From: UBA2387 sp019454665
Lineage (GTDB): Bacteria; Armatimonadota; Fimbriimonadia; Fimbriimonadales; Fimbriimonadaceae
DNA length: 64,000 nt
Direction: 5' to 3'
NCBI GenBank assembly: GCA_045862995.1
Contig: BTVX01000001.1
Location: 62,001-126,000 of the forward strand
Part shown: in pieces, positions 23,341-32,055 of the stretch
Layout of the letters: the number at the start of each line of letters is the position of its first letter
Numbering within the stretch: the first letter of the stretch is position 1
Position numbers and translations under genes: made by a program
The notes under the pieces: model-generated
Database searches by the model: none
The model's input: only the letters and a program-made list of their open reading frames with translations
What the model was told of the DNA's origin: nothing

Positions 23341-24479
23341 CGCGCGACCACCGGAATACCGCCGATCGCTTGCACGGCGAACAGGTGGTCGTCTATGTTC
23401 ACGTTTTGGATGGTTGCGGTGGCCACGGCACCCACCTCCTGGCGGCCCTGCCAAACGGGGCTGGCCGTATCGCGCCAGAGCACGGCGTATCGGACGCCCT
23501 CCTTCGCCTGCCAGCGCAACGTGGTGTGGTATCCCTGCCTCGCCACGAGCCGCACGTTCTGCGGTGGGTCGGCGGCGGTGGCGAGCGCGTTCACCGAGGC
23601 GAGATTCGCCCGCGTGTTCTTGGCCAGATACGCGAAGTCCATGTGCTCCACGAGGTCGTTGGCGTTGTGCTGGGCTTGGGTTTCCTCGAAGACCTCGCAG
23701 AACCGAACGGCGGAAAACCCCTCGAGTACGAACGGCGTGTGGTCGCCGCCGCGCCCGAAGCGATCGCGCCGGTAGACCAACTTGACGCCAAAGTCGGGCC
23801 CCATCGCTTCGCGAATGGCGAATTCCAGCCAGCGGGCGAGTTCGCGACTCTGATGGCCCTCGCCATCTTCGCTGAAGACGCGGACGCGGTTGGGTTCGCT
23901 TTGGCCGTTGAAGTTCTTGCTCACGCCGATCATGTCGCTGTTGAGCATGGCGTCGAGCTTCCAACCTTCGGTTTTCGCGCGTTTGGCCAAGGCGGTCGAG
24001 CCGAGCAGGCCCTGTTCCTCGCCTGTGAAGGCGGCGAACTTGATTGTTTGGCTCCACGGTTTGCCCGCGACGAGCCTGCAGACTTCGAGAAGCATGGCCA
24101 CGCCGCTGGCGTCGTCGTTTGCTCCGGGTGCGCGCCCGGTCTTGGGGTCCACTTGGAGGTTGAGCGAGTCTAGATGCGCGCCGAGCAGGATCGTGCGGTC
24201 GCTGGTGCCCTTGACCGTCGCGACCACCTGGACGGCGTCGAACGGTTCAGGAATGCGCCGACCCTCGGCACGATAGGTCATCAGTTCGACCTCCACCCCC
24301 GGAATCTCGCGGAACTTCTCCGCGACCCAGGCGGCGGCTTCTCGGTGCCCTTCCGACAGCGTGTTTCGCGTGTGGAACGAAGCCAACTTCTCGACGGTGG
24401 CCCTCAGGTTGGCTTCGCTGATTTGAGCGAGGTCGGCGGCCCCCGAGGCCATCAGCAACGCGCATGCCCAGATCGTCAT
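23337..24479 (-). CDS. Secreted M28-family zinc peptidase
   Basis: A 380-aa protein beginning MTIWACALLMASGAADLAQ, a short signal peptide. The two-zinc site is complete: LLGAHLDSL, GANDDASGVAMLLE, the catalytic pair in TGEEQGLLGS, NSDMIG and the late His in QHNANDLVEH. M28 enzymes are aminopeptidases or glutamate carboxypeptidase-like. The last ~65 residues (VRLVARQGYHTTLRWQAK) look like a fibronectin-III-type domain. It follows the dihydroorotase by 37 nt. Confidence 0.9.
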   Translation of the reverse strand: MTIWACALLMASGAADLAQISEANLRATVEKLASFHTRNTLSEGHREAAAWVAEKFREIPGVEVELMTYRAEGRRIPEPFDAVQVVATVKGTSDRTILLGAHLDSLNLQVDPKTGRAPGANDDASGVAMLLEVCRLVAGKPWSQTIKFAAFTGEEQGLLGSTALAKRAKTEGWKLDAMLNSDMIGVSKNFNGQSEPNRVRVFSEDGEGHQSRELARWLEFAIREAMGPDFGVKLVYRRDRFGRGGDHTPFVLEGFSAVRFCEVFEETQAQHNANDLVEHMDFAYLAKNTRANLASVNALATAADPPQNVRLVARQGYHTTLRWQAKEGVRYAVLWRDTASPVWQGRQEVGAVATATIQNVNIDDHLFAVQAIGGIPVVAR

Positions 24480-24516
24480 GCTGTGATGGTTCGCAACCCT
24501 TCCGGGGAAATCCTGC

Positions 24517-25848
24517 TCAGGGCTTCCAATCGAACTCGACCATGCGGCCGGACGGCTGTCCCGCGGGTTCGCCATCGCGCACCGTGAAACGCCCGCCGAC
24601 CAGGGTGTGGACGACTCGTCCGGTAAGCGTCATGCCTTCAAAGGGCGACCAGCCGGACTTCGACCGAATCCAAGATCGCTCGACGGTCCACCGTGCAAGC
24701 GGGTCCACGATGGCGAGGTCGGCGTCGTAACCCGGCGCGATGCGCCCCTTGTTCGCGATGCCGTACAGCGAAGCGGGCCGCTCGCAGAGCATTCGGACGA
24801 TGGTCTCCAAACTCAATCGGCCCTGGGCTGCGTGGTCGAGCAGCAACGGCAGCATCGTCTGCACGCCCGTGAGGCCGCTGGGGGACTGGGGGTAGGGCTT
24901 TGCCTTCTCCTCCAGGGTGTGGGGCGCGTGGTCGCTGCCGAACACGTCGAACAGCCCTTCGCCCACGGCTTGCCAGAGCGCTCGACGGTGTTCCTCGGTG
25001 CGGATCGGCGGGTTCATCTGGGCGAGCGTGCCCAGCCGGTCGTAGGCGTCAGGGGCCGAGAGCGTCAGATGCTGAGGCGTGACCTCGCAGGTCACGGGCA
25101 AACCGTTCGCCTTGGCGTTGCGAAGCAAGGGAAGTTCTTGGAGGGTCGAGACGTGGAGCACGTGGACGGGCCGACCCGTCTCGGCGCAAAGGGCGATGAG
25201 CCGCTCGGTCGCCAGCCGGGCGGCCTCTTCGTCGCGGAGGAAGGGGTGCTGCCCTGCGCCACGGGCGGGGTCGAGCAGCGACTTCCGGGCTTCCAACCGA
25301 ATGTGGTCCTCGGCATGGACGGGGCAGGGGCGTCTGCCGTGGCGAAGCACTTCGCGTAGGGTTTCGTCGTCCGGAACGAGCAGCGTCCCTGTCGAACTGC
25401 CCATGAAGATCTTGATGCCGGGGGTGCCCGGGGCGTTCTCGAGTTCGGCGAGTCCGCCCACATTCTCGGCGGATGCCCCCACGAAGAACGCGTAGTTCGT
25501 CCAACTGCGGCCCTCGGCGCGCTCCAGCTTGTCTTCGAGCGCTTCGCGGGTGGTCGTCGTGGGGTTGGTGTTGGGCATCTCGAACGTAGTCGTGATGCCG
25601 CCGAACACCGCTCCAAGGCTGCCCGTCGCAAGGTCCTCTTTGTGTTCGGCCCCGGGTTCGCGGAAGTGGACCTGGGTGTCGGTCCCCCCTGGCATGACGA
25701 CCAGGCCCGAAACGTCCACCACCTCGTCGGCAGCGCCCCCAAGCCCTGGTTCGACCCGGACGATGCGCCCATCCTCGATCAGCACGTCGGCTTCGACTTG
25801 GCCCAACGAGGACGCGACCTTTCCGCCCGAGAGCAACAACGAACTCAT
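24517..25848 (-). CDS. pyrC: Dihydroorotase
   Basis: Amidohydrolase-fold enzyme of 443 aa that cyclises carbamoyl-aspartate in pyrimidine synthesis. The first metal motif reads GTDTQVHFREPG (usually GxIDxHVHFREPG; here the H-x-H is Q-x-H). The metal-bridging lysine is in GIKIFMGSSTG. HAEDH and HVLHVST supply histidines, and FGSDHAPHTLEEK carries the catalytic Asp. The altered first histidine means activity should be confirmed; an allantoinase- or dihydropyrimidinase-like role is the alternative. Its ATG overlaps the stop of the DUF418 gene (ATGA). Confidence 0.85.
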   Translation of the reverse strand: MSSLLLSGGKVASSLGQVEADVLIEDGRIVRVEPGLGGAADEVVDVSGLVVMPGGTDTQVHFREPGAEHKEDLATGSLGAVFGGITTTFEMPNTNPTTTTREALEDKLERAEGRSWTNYAFFVGASAENVGGLAELENAPGTPGIKIFMGSSTGTLLVPDDETLREVLRHGRRPCPVHAEDHIRLEARKSLLDPARGAGQHPFLRDEEAARLATERLIALCAETGRPVHVLHVSTLQELPLLRNAKANGLPVTCEVTPQHLTLSAPDAYDRLGTLAQMNPPIRTEEHRRALWQAVGEGLFDVFGSDHAPHTLEEKAKPYPQSPSGLTGVQTMLPLLLDHAAQGRLSLETIVRMLCERPASLYGIANKGRIAPGYDADLAIVDPLARWTVERSWIRSKSGWSPFEGMTLTGRVVHTLVGGRFTVRDGEPAGQPSGRMVEFDWKP

Positions 25849-27044
25849 GCCGCTGATTCTGGCTCAGGAGCCCGCCGGATCGGGAAGCGGCGTTTCTCCG
25901 AGAGGCTGCGCCAAACCCATTCGACGGGGCCAAGTTCGAACCTCGCGAGCCAGAAGTTGGTGAACAGCACGTTGATCGCCCACACCAACGGCACCACGGC
26001 CAGCGCCTGCAGGTCGGTGAGACGCTCGAACAAGCCGAAGCCCCACGAGTAGAAGATCGTGGTGCAAACCAAGGTCTGGAGCAGGTAGTTGCTCAGTGCC
26101 ATCCTGCCGACCTTGGCCACCTGCCGCGCCAGTCCGTCGGCTTTTCCGGAGGCGACCCAACCCAGGATCAGGGCGAGGTAGCCGATCGAGAGCACCGGTC
26201 CAGCAAGCATCTCGACGTACCCCGTCGCGCCCAGGACGTTTCCGCTCTGCCAGAACATCAGGACCACCAAGTTCAGGGGCAAGCCCAAGCCGAGGCCGAT
26301 CACGGCCATCTTCTTGATCGTCTGCGGATGATCTTGGGGATGGGTGAGGACGCCGTGCCTCGCCAGCAGAAAACCGATCAGGAAGAGGGCCAAGGCACCC
26401 GGTGCCCAGAACACGTAGAACATGCTCATCATGAGCCAGACCGTGAGCCGGAAGCCAACCTGCTCGAGATAGGTTCCCTCCGAGAAGATCTTCACTTCGT
26501 CGCCGAGGAATGGCATGGGACCCGCTTCCTGACTTGGAAGGAACGCGCTTGCGAACGAGAACAGCCCGATGATCACTGCGATGCTGCATCCGATGGTGAT
26601 CAGGATGCGTTGTTTGCGCTCGCCGATCCGGGCAAGCAGGACTGTGAACAGGGCCAACCAAGCGTAGGGCCACAGGATGTCGCCGTACCAGAACAGCACC
26701 GAATGGATCGCGCCGAGCAACCCCAGAAAAAGCACGCGCCGCAGGTACGTCCCGGGCCAGGGACTGCCGGCTTCCCAGCGCTTCACGAACTGCAGGCAGA
26801 TGCCCGCCCCGAAGAGGATGGCGAGCATCGTGCGGAACTTGCCCGAAACGAACACGACTCCCAGGATGTCGGTCGCCCGGTCGGCGCCGGTCAGGGTGTA
26901 GGGTTGGCCGAGCATCGCGCCAAGCTCGGAGCCCGCGAAGGCTGCGATGTTGGCGAGAAGGATGCCGAAGATGGCGATGCCCCGGACGACATCGAGCGAC
27001 TCGAACCGCTGACGGACGGAGAGTTCGACGAGAGGCGCGGCCAT
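25845..27044 (-). CDS. DUF418 polytopic membrane protein
   Basis: A 399-aa protein with about ten hydrophobic segments. The N-terminal RFESLDVVRGIAIFGILLANI and the C-terminal DUF418 block (AKVGRMALSNYLLQTLVCTTIFYSWG and GPVEWVWRSL) define the YeiB/YxaH-type family, related to acyltransferase-3 membrane proteins. The function is unknown. TAAAAT lies 6 nt before the ATG, suggesting leaderless transcription of the chain DUF418-pyrC-M28-nif3. Confidence 0.9.
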   Translation of the reverse strand: MAAPLVELSVRQRFESLDVVRGIAIFGILLANIAAFAGSELGAMLGQPYTLTGADRATDILGVVFVSGKFRTMLAILFGAGICLQFVKRWEAGSPWPGTYLRRVLFLGLLGAIHSVLFWYGDILWPYAWLALFTVLLARIGERKQRILITIGCSIAVIIGLFSFASAFLPSQEAGPMPFLGDEVKIFSEGTYLEQVGFRLTVWLMMSMFYVFWAPGALALFLIGFLLARHGVLTHPQDHPQTIKKMAVIGLGLGLPLNLVVLMFWQSGNVLGATGYVEMLAGPVLSIGYLALILGWVASGKADGLARQVAKVGRMALSNYLLQTLVCTTIFYSWGFGLFERLTDLQALAVVPLVWAINVLFTNFWLARFELGPVEWVWRSLSEKRRFPIRRAPEPESAA

Positions 27045-27050
27045 TCGGCC

Positions 27051-27056
27051 ATTTTA
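27051..27056 (-). promoter_or_regulatory. -10 box of the DUF418-pyrC-M28-nif3 chain
   Basis: TAAAAT on the minus strand, 6 nt before the ATG at 27044. Confidence 0.5.
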
Positions 27057-27082
27057 GTGGGTTTGGGTGGGTACAGGGGGTC

Positions 27083-28258
27083 CTAAGCCGCAACCGCGCG
27101 TTCCGCGTTGGGAAGCGTGAGCAAGAACTCGGTTCCGTCGGCGTCGGTCGAGAACCAGAAAGCGCCGTCGTGCAGTTCGGCGACCTTTTCGATCAGGAGG
27201 AACCGCACTCCGGCGACTTCCTCGTGAAGCTGTCGGGTGGACGATTCCCGAGTGCTGTTCAACACGCGGGCCGCGTGGATCGGGTCGGATTCCACATGGA
27301 CCCGCAACGTGGTGGAGTACTCGGTGTCGGTGGTCGTCACGCTGATGCGGCCCGTGGGCGCGCGGCACTCGAACGCCAGCGAGATCATGGCCGTGACGGC
27401 GCTCCGGATGCCGGCTGGATCGCAGGCGACTTTGGTCGGGCCCAATCCTTCCAAGGCGATGTGCGCATCGCGGCCAACCAAGAAGTCCTTCGAGGCGTTG
27501 GTGCAGAGAAGGGAGAGTTGGACGCTCCGCCGCTGTCCTTGCGGCCCGCGCAACAGGGCCAGATCGTGGGTCGTCGAAGCGAAGTCGCGCAGGTCCCTCA
27601 CCAACTGCTGCACGCGTTGCATGCTCAACTCGGCTTCGGGAGAGGCCTGGAGATGATCGCGAAGAATGGCCAGGTGGCCGTCCACGTGAGTCAAAGGCAC
27701 CCGGAGGTCGTTGGCGATCGAGATGGCGAGCGATTTGGCTTCGCCGAGCGCCCGATTGAGTTCGCCGGTCCGCACTTCGAGCTCGAGTTCCAACTGCCTT
27801 TTGAGACCAAGGGCTTCGACGTGGCGGAGCCTCTCGTTCGTGACATCGGAAAGGAGCATCATCGTTCGCGCTTCGCCGCCGTCTTCGAAGGCGTGCACGA
27901 CCAAGCGGATCCACCGCACGAGGCCGCAACGCCGGCGCACGCCGAGGTTCTCTTCCGACTCGTGCCCTTGTTCGCCCGTGTTCCCTACAAGCAGGGGCGT
28001 CGGGCGCAGCATCGGCGCACCATCCTCGTAAAGCCACTCGATGCCCAAGTCGGTCAGACGGGACCCGGTCAGCTGAGCCTCGGTGCGCTCGACGAGGGCT
28101 TGCGCCGCCGGGTTGGCGTACACGACCCTTCCGAACCCGTCCCGCACAATCAACCCCTCACGGGTCCGCTGCAACAGCGCGGCGAAGGTCGCCTCGCTGA
28201 CGGGTGCCTTTGCCGCTCCATCGGGACGTGGTCGTCGTTGCGAATGAGTCATCTCCAT
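27083..28258 (-). CDS. PAS-domain protein with a degenerate histidine-kinase core
   Basis: The 391-aa protein has a PAS domain (~22-142: TREGLIVRDGFGRVVYANPA ... MMLLSDVTNERLRH), a coiled-coil linker and a HisKA-like helix pair. In the H-box the phosphoacceptor histidine is replaced by asparagine (SIANDLRVPLTHV, ~residue 183). The ATPase-like region lacks a recognisable N-box Asn and the glycine boxes. I infer a non-phosphorylating sensor or scaffold, not an active kinase. It has no TM segment and no response regulator neighbour. GATAAT lies 5 nt before the ATG. Confidence 0.75.
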   Translation of the reverse strand: MEMTHSQRRPRPDGAAKAPVSEATFAALLQRTREGLIVRDGFGRVVYANPAAQALVERTEAQLTGSRLTDLGIEWLYEDGAPMLRPTPLLVGNTGEQGHESEENLGVRRRCGLVRWIRLVVHAFEDGGEARTMMLLSDVTNERLRHVEALGLKRQLELELEVRTGELNRALGEAKSLAISIANDLRVPLTHVDGHLAILRDHLQASPEAELSMQRVQQLVRDLRDFASTTHDLALLRGPQGQRRSVQLSLLCTNASKDFLVGRDAHIALEGLGPTKVACDPAGIRSAVTAMISLAFECRAPTGRISVTTTDTEYSTTLRVHVESDPIHAARVLNSTRESSTRQLHEEVAGVRFLLIEKVAELHDGAFWFSTDADGTEFLLTLPNAERAVAA

Positions 28259-28263
28259 GGACC

Positions 28264-28269
28264 ATTATC
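28264..28269 (-). promoter_or_regulatory. -10 box of the PAS/pseudokinase gene
   Basis: GATAAT on the minus strand, 5 nt before the ATG at 28258, inside the 26-nt gap after the deacetylase gene. Confidence 0.4.
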
Positions 28270-28284
28270 GGAGGTGCCTGGGGT

Positions 28285-29001
28285 CTATTGTTGCCGGGGC
28301 GCACCGAATTGTGCCAACTCCCGCAACATAGGCCGCACAAAGACGCGATACCAGAACTTTGGGACCACGTCGCTGTAGGCCACCACGATCCGGGGCAGAG
28401 CGATCGCGGGGTCCCTCGGGCGGGCGAGACGCTTTTCGAGCGCCAGCCCCACCCGGTAACCAACCTCGCCCGCGACCTGCCCGACGGTCTCGCTGTACGA
28501 CCCGTACGGGTAGCAGAGGGTCGAGGACCCGATGCCCTCGGCGACGAGTCGCTCGTGGGCCGACCGAATCTGGTCTGCGATGGCTGGCCGATCCAACGTC
28601 GCCAGGGCGGGGTGGTCCACCGTGTGGTTGCCGATCTCGAATCCTCGGTCTTGCAGCGAGCGCAGAGCGTCCCAAGCCATGAGGGGCCGCGCTCGCTCGC
28701 CGTCCCAATCGGAAGATTGCCCCACACGGCCCGAGACGGCATAGATCGAAGCGCGAACGCCGCAGTCGAGGAGCACGGGAACCCCGTGCTCGTGCAAGGA
28801 GGAGTAGGCGTCGTCGAACGTCAGGCAGACCGCTCGCTCGGGCCACGACCCTTCGAGGTCTCGCGCAAGCACGAATCCGAGCCCGCGCCGCTTGAGGAAC
28901 CCGATCTGGGCGCGCAGGGTCCTGGGCTCGACGTTCAAGAATCTGCCTTCGACCTCCGCGGGCCCGACTTTGTGGTAACAGAGGATCGGCAAGCGGTTCA
29001 T
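28285..29001 (-). CDS. Polysaccharide deacetylase (NodB/CE4-type)
   Basis: The 238-aa protein (ATG at 29001; an upstream TTG-initiated frame to 29067 is less likely) carries the CE4 motifs. These are CLTFDDAYSS (motif 1, with the catalytic and metal Asp), IGNHTVDHPAL (motif 2, His pair), CYPYGSYSE (motif 3) and ALPRIVV. CE4 enzymes remove N- or O-acetyl groups from peptidoglycan, chitin or exopolysaccharide. LPILCYHKVG at the N-terminus is typical of this subgroup. No signal peptide or lipobox is visible from this start. Confidence 0.87.
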   Translation of the reverse strand: MNRLPILCYHKVGPAEVEGRFLNVEPRTLRAQIGFLKRRGLGFVLARDLEGSWPERAVCLTFDDAYSSLHEHGVPVLLDCGVRASIYAVSGRVGQSSDWDGERARPLMAWDALRSLQDRGFEIGNHTVDHPALATLDRPAIADQIRSAHERLVAEGIGSSTLCYPYGSYSETVGQVAGEVGYRVGLALEKRLARPRDPAIALPRIVVAYSDVVPKFWYRVFVRPMLRELAQFGAPRQQ

Positions 29002-29080
29002 GCTGTCGGGAACGGGCAGGATCGGACGTTTGTCGTGACGACCGGGCCCTCTCGTGCGTCTCTTCAATGAGCCGCGAACG

Positions 29081-29110
29081 TGGACACGGTGGCCTGTGCC
29101 CCGTTATACT
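29081..29110 (+). promoter_or_regulatory. Promoter of the PQQ-repeat gene
   Basis: TGGACA (29081-29086) and TATACT (29105-29110) are spaced by 18 nt. The start codon follows 25 nt later with GGAG 5 nt before it, so this gene is of the led, Shine-Dalgarno type. Confidence 0.6.
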
Positions 29111-29135
29111 TGGAGCGGAGCGTTTCGGAGTATTG

Positions 29136-30728
29136 ATGACGATGCGAAATCTCGTTGCCTTGGCCTTTCTCTCGCTTGTCGGAGCGGCGCATGCCGACTT
29201 CAACGGGCCCGCCCCGTTGGCATGGCGATGGGTGGAGCCGACCGCTGTGTCGCCTTCGGGTTCGCCGGTGGTGGATGGCGAGAGGACGTTCGTGGCCGTT
29301 GGCCGCCGAGTGTTCTCGATCGACAAGAACTCCGGCAACATGCTGTGGCGGTATCCGTTGGAAGCCCCGCTGGACGGCTATTTCCGCAGCGGTTGCATTC
29401 TCGCCGAGGGCGTGATCGTCGCCCCGGCGGACAACAACACGATCTACGGCATTGATGCGAACTCTGGCCAGGCCCGCTGGCAGTTCATTTCGCAGTTCCC
29501 GATCGTCGGGTCGCCGATCTTGGTCAACAAGTTCGTCGTCGCGCGGCTGAACAACCAGACGTTGATCGCGCTTGACCCCACGACCGGCCAAGCCGTGTGG
29601 CGGGACGAGCAGAATCAGGCCCGACCGCTCCGCGTGATGGGTGGCATCTCGTCGCCGCTCGGCACCCAAGGCAGCAATGTGCTCCTGTTCACGGGCACCA
29701 ACATCTTGCGGGCGATTGATGTCTCGACACAGAAGATCACGTGGGACCGAGAGTTCTCGACGGTTTCCGCCGGCACGGTTCCGACCGTCTGGAACGACCT
29801 CATCGTGGTCAACAGCGGAACCTACGTGGTCGCGGTGGACGTGGCCTCGGGCAGGTTGCGGTGGCAGACCAACACGGGCGAGTTCTTGACGTTCAGCCCG
29901 ACCGTTTCGAGCGCCGGGTTGCTCGTGGTCAGCGTTTCGGGCAAGGCGTACCTGCTCGACCGCAACGGACGGATGCTGGGAACACCTGCAACCTTGGACT
30001 CGCGGCCGCGCGCCCAACCGACCGGCGTTGGCGGGATGTTCGTGATTCCCTCGGCGAACGGATCGCTGAACCTGCTCGACCCGAAAACGGGCCAAACCAC
30101 CTGGACGTACTTCATCCAACCTCTGGCGGCTCAAACGTCGAGCTCGCCCGCTCCCGGCGGCTTCCCGCCCCGAGGTGGACAGCCCGGAGGCGCCAGCAGC
30201 AACACGACGTCGGCCCAGCCCCTTTCGATCCCTGCAGCGGGAGCACCCGTGATCGTGGGCGATACGCTGCTCGTTCTCGCGATGGACGGCAGCCTGCTCG
30301 CCTTCGACAAGAACCTCGGCGTGGACCTTGAGGGCCCCGAGATCGCCATGGTGTGGCCCGGGGGGGGCGCACAAGTGAGCGGTCGCCAGCTCGAGCTCTT
30401 CTTTACCGTCGCCGACCCGGCAGGGGGCGTGAAGCCCGACACGGTCTCCGTCGAGATCAATGGTCAGAAGCTGGACACCGAATACGGCCGAGACGGCTTC
30501 GCCATTGTTCGGTTCAGCCTGCTGGGCAAGAACAAGCCGCTGGCGGACGGTCGCAAGACCATCGTCGTCAAGGCCAAGGATTGGATGGGCAACGAAAGCA
30601 GCAAGCAGTTCGTGTTGTTCATTGACAACTCGCTCGCGCCCCTGGCTCGTCCCGGTGCCGGCACGAATCCCATCGGGGGTCCTCCCGGAGCGGGTGGCGG
30701 GGCGCGCGGTGGACTCGGGGGCGGCTAG
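29136..30728 (+). CDS. Secreted PQQ-type beta-propeller protein
   Basis: The 530-aa protein begins MTMRNLVALAFLSLVGAAHA (signal peptide with AHA cleavage site). At least six propeller blades end in the D-x-x-S/T-G-x-x-x-W motif: IDKNSGNMLWRY, IDANSGQARWQF, LDPTTGQAVWRD, VDVASGRLRWQT and LDPKTGQTTWTY are clear. A Gly/Pro-rich linker (~residues 345-375) leads to an Ig-like domain (~405-505: VADPAGGVKPDTVSVEING) and a Gly-rich tail. Such propellers usually act as scaffolds (BamB-like); residues for binding PQQ are not evident. The next gene, dprA, starts within 20 nt of its stop. Confidence 0.88.
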   Translation: MTMRNLVALAFLSLVGAAHADFNGPAPLAWRWVEPTAVSPSGSPVVDGERTFVAVGRRVFSIDKNSGNMLWRYPLEAPLDGYFRSGCILAEGVIVAPADNNTIYGIDANSGQARWQFISQFPIVGSPILVNKFVVARLNNQTLIALDPTTGQAVWRDEQNQARPLRVMGGISSPLGTQGSNVLLFTGTNILRAIDVSTQKITWDREFSTVSAGTVPTVWNDLIVVNSGTYVVAVDVASGRLRWQTNTGEFLTFSPTVSSAGLLVVSVSGKAYLLDRNGRMLGTPATLDSRPRAQPTGVGGMFVIPSANGSLNLLDPKTGQTTWTYFIQPLAAQTSSSPAPGGFPPRGGQPGGASSNTTSAQPLSIPAAGAPVIVGDTLLVLAMDGSLLAFDKNLGVDLEGPEIAMVWPGGGAQVSGRQLELFFTVADPAGGVKPDTVSVEINGQKLDTEYGRDGFAIVRFSLLGKNKPLADGRKTIVVKAKDWMGNESSKQFVLFIDNSLAPLARPGAGTNPIGGPPGAGGGARGGLGGG

Positions 30729-30747
30729 CCGTCTCTTGCACGAAGCG

Positions 30748-31629
30748 ATGGTGCGGGCCTTTGGTGGTCCCGCACCATCGGTCGTTTGGGAGCCTCCGCT
30801 CGACGTTTCGTTGTACGGTCCAGACGAGTTTCCAAGGTCGCTCGAGGCTCTGGCCGCCGTCTCCGTCCGCGGAGATGTGAACGTGTTGCACCACCCAACC
30901 GTGGCGATCGTCGGCACCCGAAGCGCGACGCCCTATGGACGAGCCGTGGCATGGAAGTTCGCCGAGTTCTTCGCCCAGCGAGGCGTGTGCGTGGTCAGCG
31001 GCGGGGCGGTCGGCATTGATGCCGAGGCCCACAAGGCCGCGTTGGCGGCCGGTGGCTCGACGGTCGCCGTCTTGCCCAGCCCTCTCGACAAACTCATGCC
31101 CCGTGTGAACGCCTCGTTGTTCGAGCGCATCGCGGGGCAGGGGTGTTTGGTCAGCCAATTCGCCCTGGGATCTAAGACCATGCCTACGTGGCCGCTGCTC
31201 CGCAACCGGCTGATCGTGCAATTGGCCGATGCCGTCGTGGTCGTCGAAGCGCCGGGCCAATCGGGCGCGCTCAACTCGGCCGGCCATGCCTCCGAACTTG
31301 GTCGTCCCTTGTTTGCGGTGCCGGCGAGCATCGAACTGCGGACGTTCGACGGTTCGCACGCCCTGATCCGCGAAGGCAAGGCGACCCTGGCCGAGCGGCC
31401 CGCGGTGATCGCCGACGCTATGGGGTGGGACGGGCACGCGCCGATGGGCGTGGCGGCCCACTCGGAGTATGCCCCGATCCTCGATGCGCTGAAGGGAGAG
31501 CGGCTGACCGCCGACGACTTGGCCGAAAGGCTCGGCATGGAGCCCGACGACATGGCCTCGGCGCTCACGATGCTGGAACTCGAAGGGCTGGTCTTCTTCG
31601 AAGGACCGTACGTGTTCGCCCGGCTTTAG
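30748..31629 (+). CDS. dprA: DNA-processing protein DprA
   Basis: DprA loads RecA on incoming single-stranded DNA during natural transformation. The Rossmann-like core is clear: VAIVGTRSATPYGRAVAWKF, VVSGGAVGIDAEAHKAAL, STVAVLPSPLDKLMPRVN, FPLL-type segment MPTWPLLRNRLIVQLADAVVVVEA and SGALNSAGHASELGRPLFAVP. The C-terminal winged-helix (LKGERLTADDLAERLGM) is present. The 293-aa length lacks the N-terminal SAM domain of longer homologues. The ATG at 30748 is used; an in-frame GTG at 30709 would add 13 residues and overlap the upstream gene by 20 nt. Confidence 0.92.
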   Translation: MVRAFGGPAPSVVWEPPLDVSLYGPDEFPRSLEALAAVSVRGDVNVLHHPTVAIVGTRSATPYGRAVAWKFAEFFAQRGVCVVSGGAVGIDAEAHKAALAAGGSTVAVLPSPLDKLMPRVNASLFERIAGQGCLVSQFALGSKTMPTWPLLRNRLIVQLADAVVVVEAPGQSGALNSAGHASELGRPLFAVPASIELRTFDGSHALIREGKATLAERPAVIADAMGWDGHAPMGVAAHSEYAPILDALKGERLTADDLAERLGMEPDDMASALTMLELEGLVFFEGPYVFARL

Positions 31630-31632
31630 GCG

Positions 31633-32055
31633 TCAACTCCGCCCGATCGGCTTCGCCGCTTCGAAGAGCGCGGCGTTGGGGCCGGGCTCCAGAGACGCTC
31701 GGAAGGCCTCCAAGAGGGCGTAGGCTTCCGATTCGAACGCGTGCGAGCCGTGCACTTCGCCTTGCCACATGTTCTCGACCACCCAAGCGGGGACGGGGAG
31801 CGCGACGATGCGCTCCGGCGGTGTCACGCAGACCACGAAGACCATCGTTCCGCCCTGGGGGTCGGAGTAGATGAACTCGAGGCGGATTTGGTCGGGGCGG
31901 TACACCGTCGAACCCATCTGGGGTGCGCCCTTGGTCCGGGCCTCCTGCAGGGCGGCTAGCTCGAACTCGCAACCCTCGGGCGCGAGGCCAGCCTTGAGGC
32001 GCTCGAAGATGGCGAGACGTTGCGCGGCGACAAAGGTGCGTAGGTTCGACATCAT
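31633..32055 (-). CDS. Small protein of unknown function coupled to dnaE
   Basis: A 140-aa protein (ATG 32055, or the adjacent ATG 32052) that I do not recognise. It looks globular, without signal peptide or TM segment: LRTFVAAQRLAIFERLKAGL, then beta-rich IRLEFIYSDPQGGTMVFVVCV. Its start codon overlaps the dnaE stop (ATGATG containing TGA), so it should be translated together with the replicase subunit. Confidence 0.7.
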   Translation of the reverse strand: MMSNLRTFVAAQRLAIFERLKAGLAPEGCEFELAALQEARTKGAPQMGSTVYRPDQIRLEFIYSDPQGGTMVFVVCVTPPERIVALPVPAWVVENMWQGEVHGSHAFESEAYALLEAFRASLEPGPNAALFEAAKPIGRS

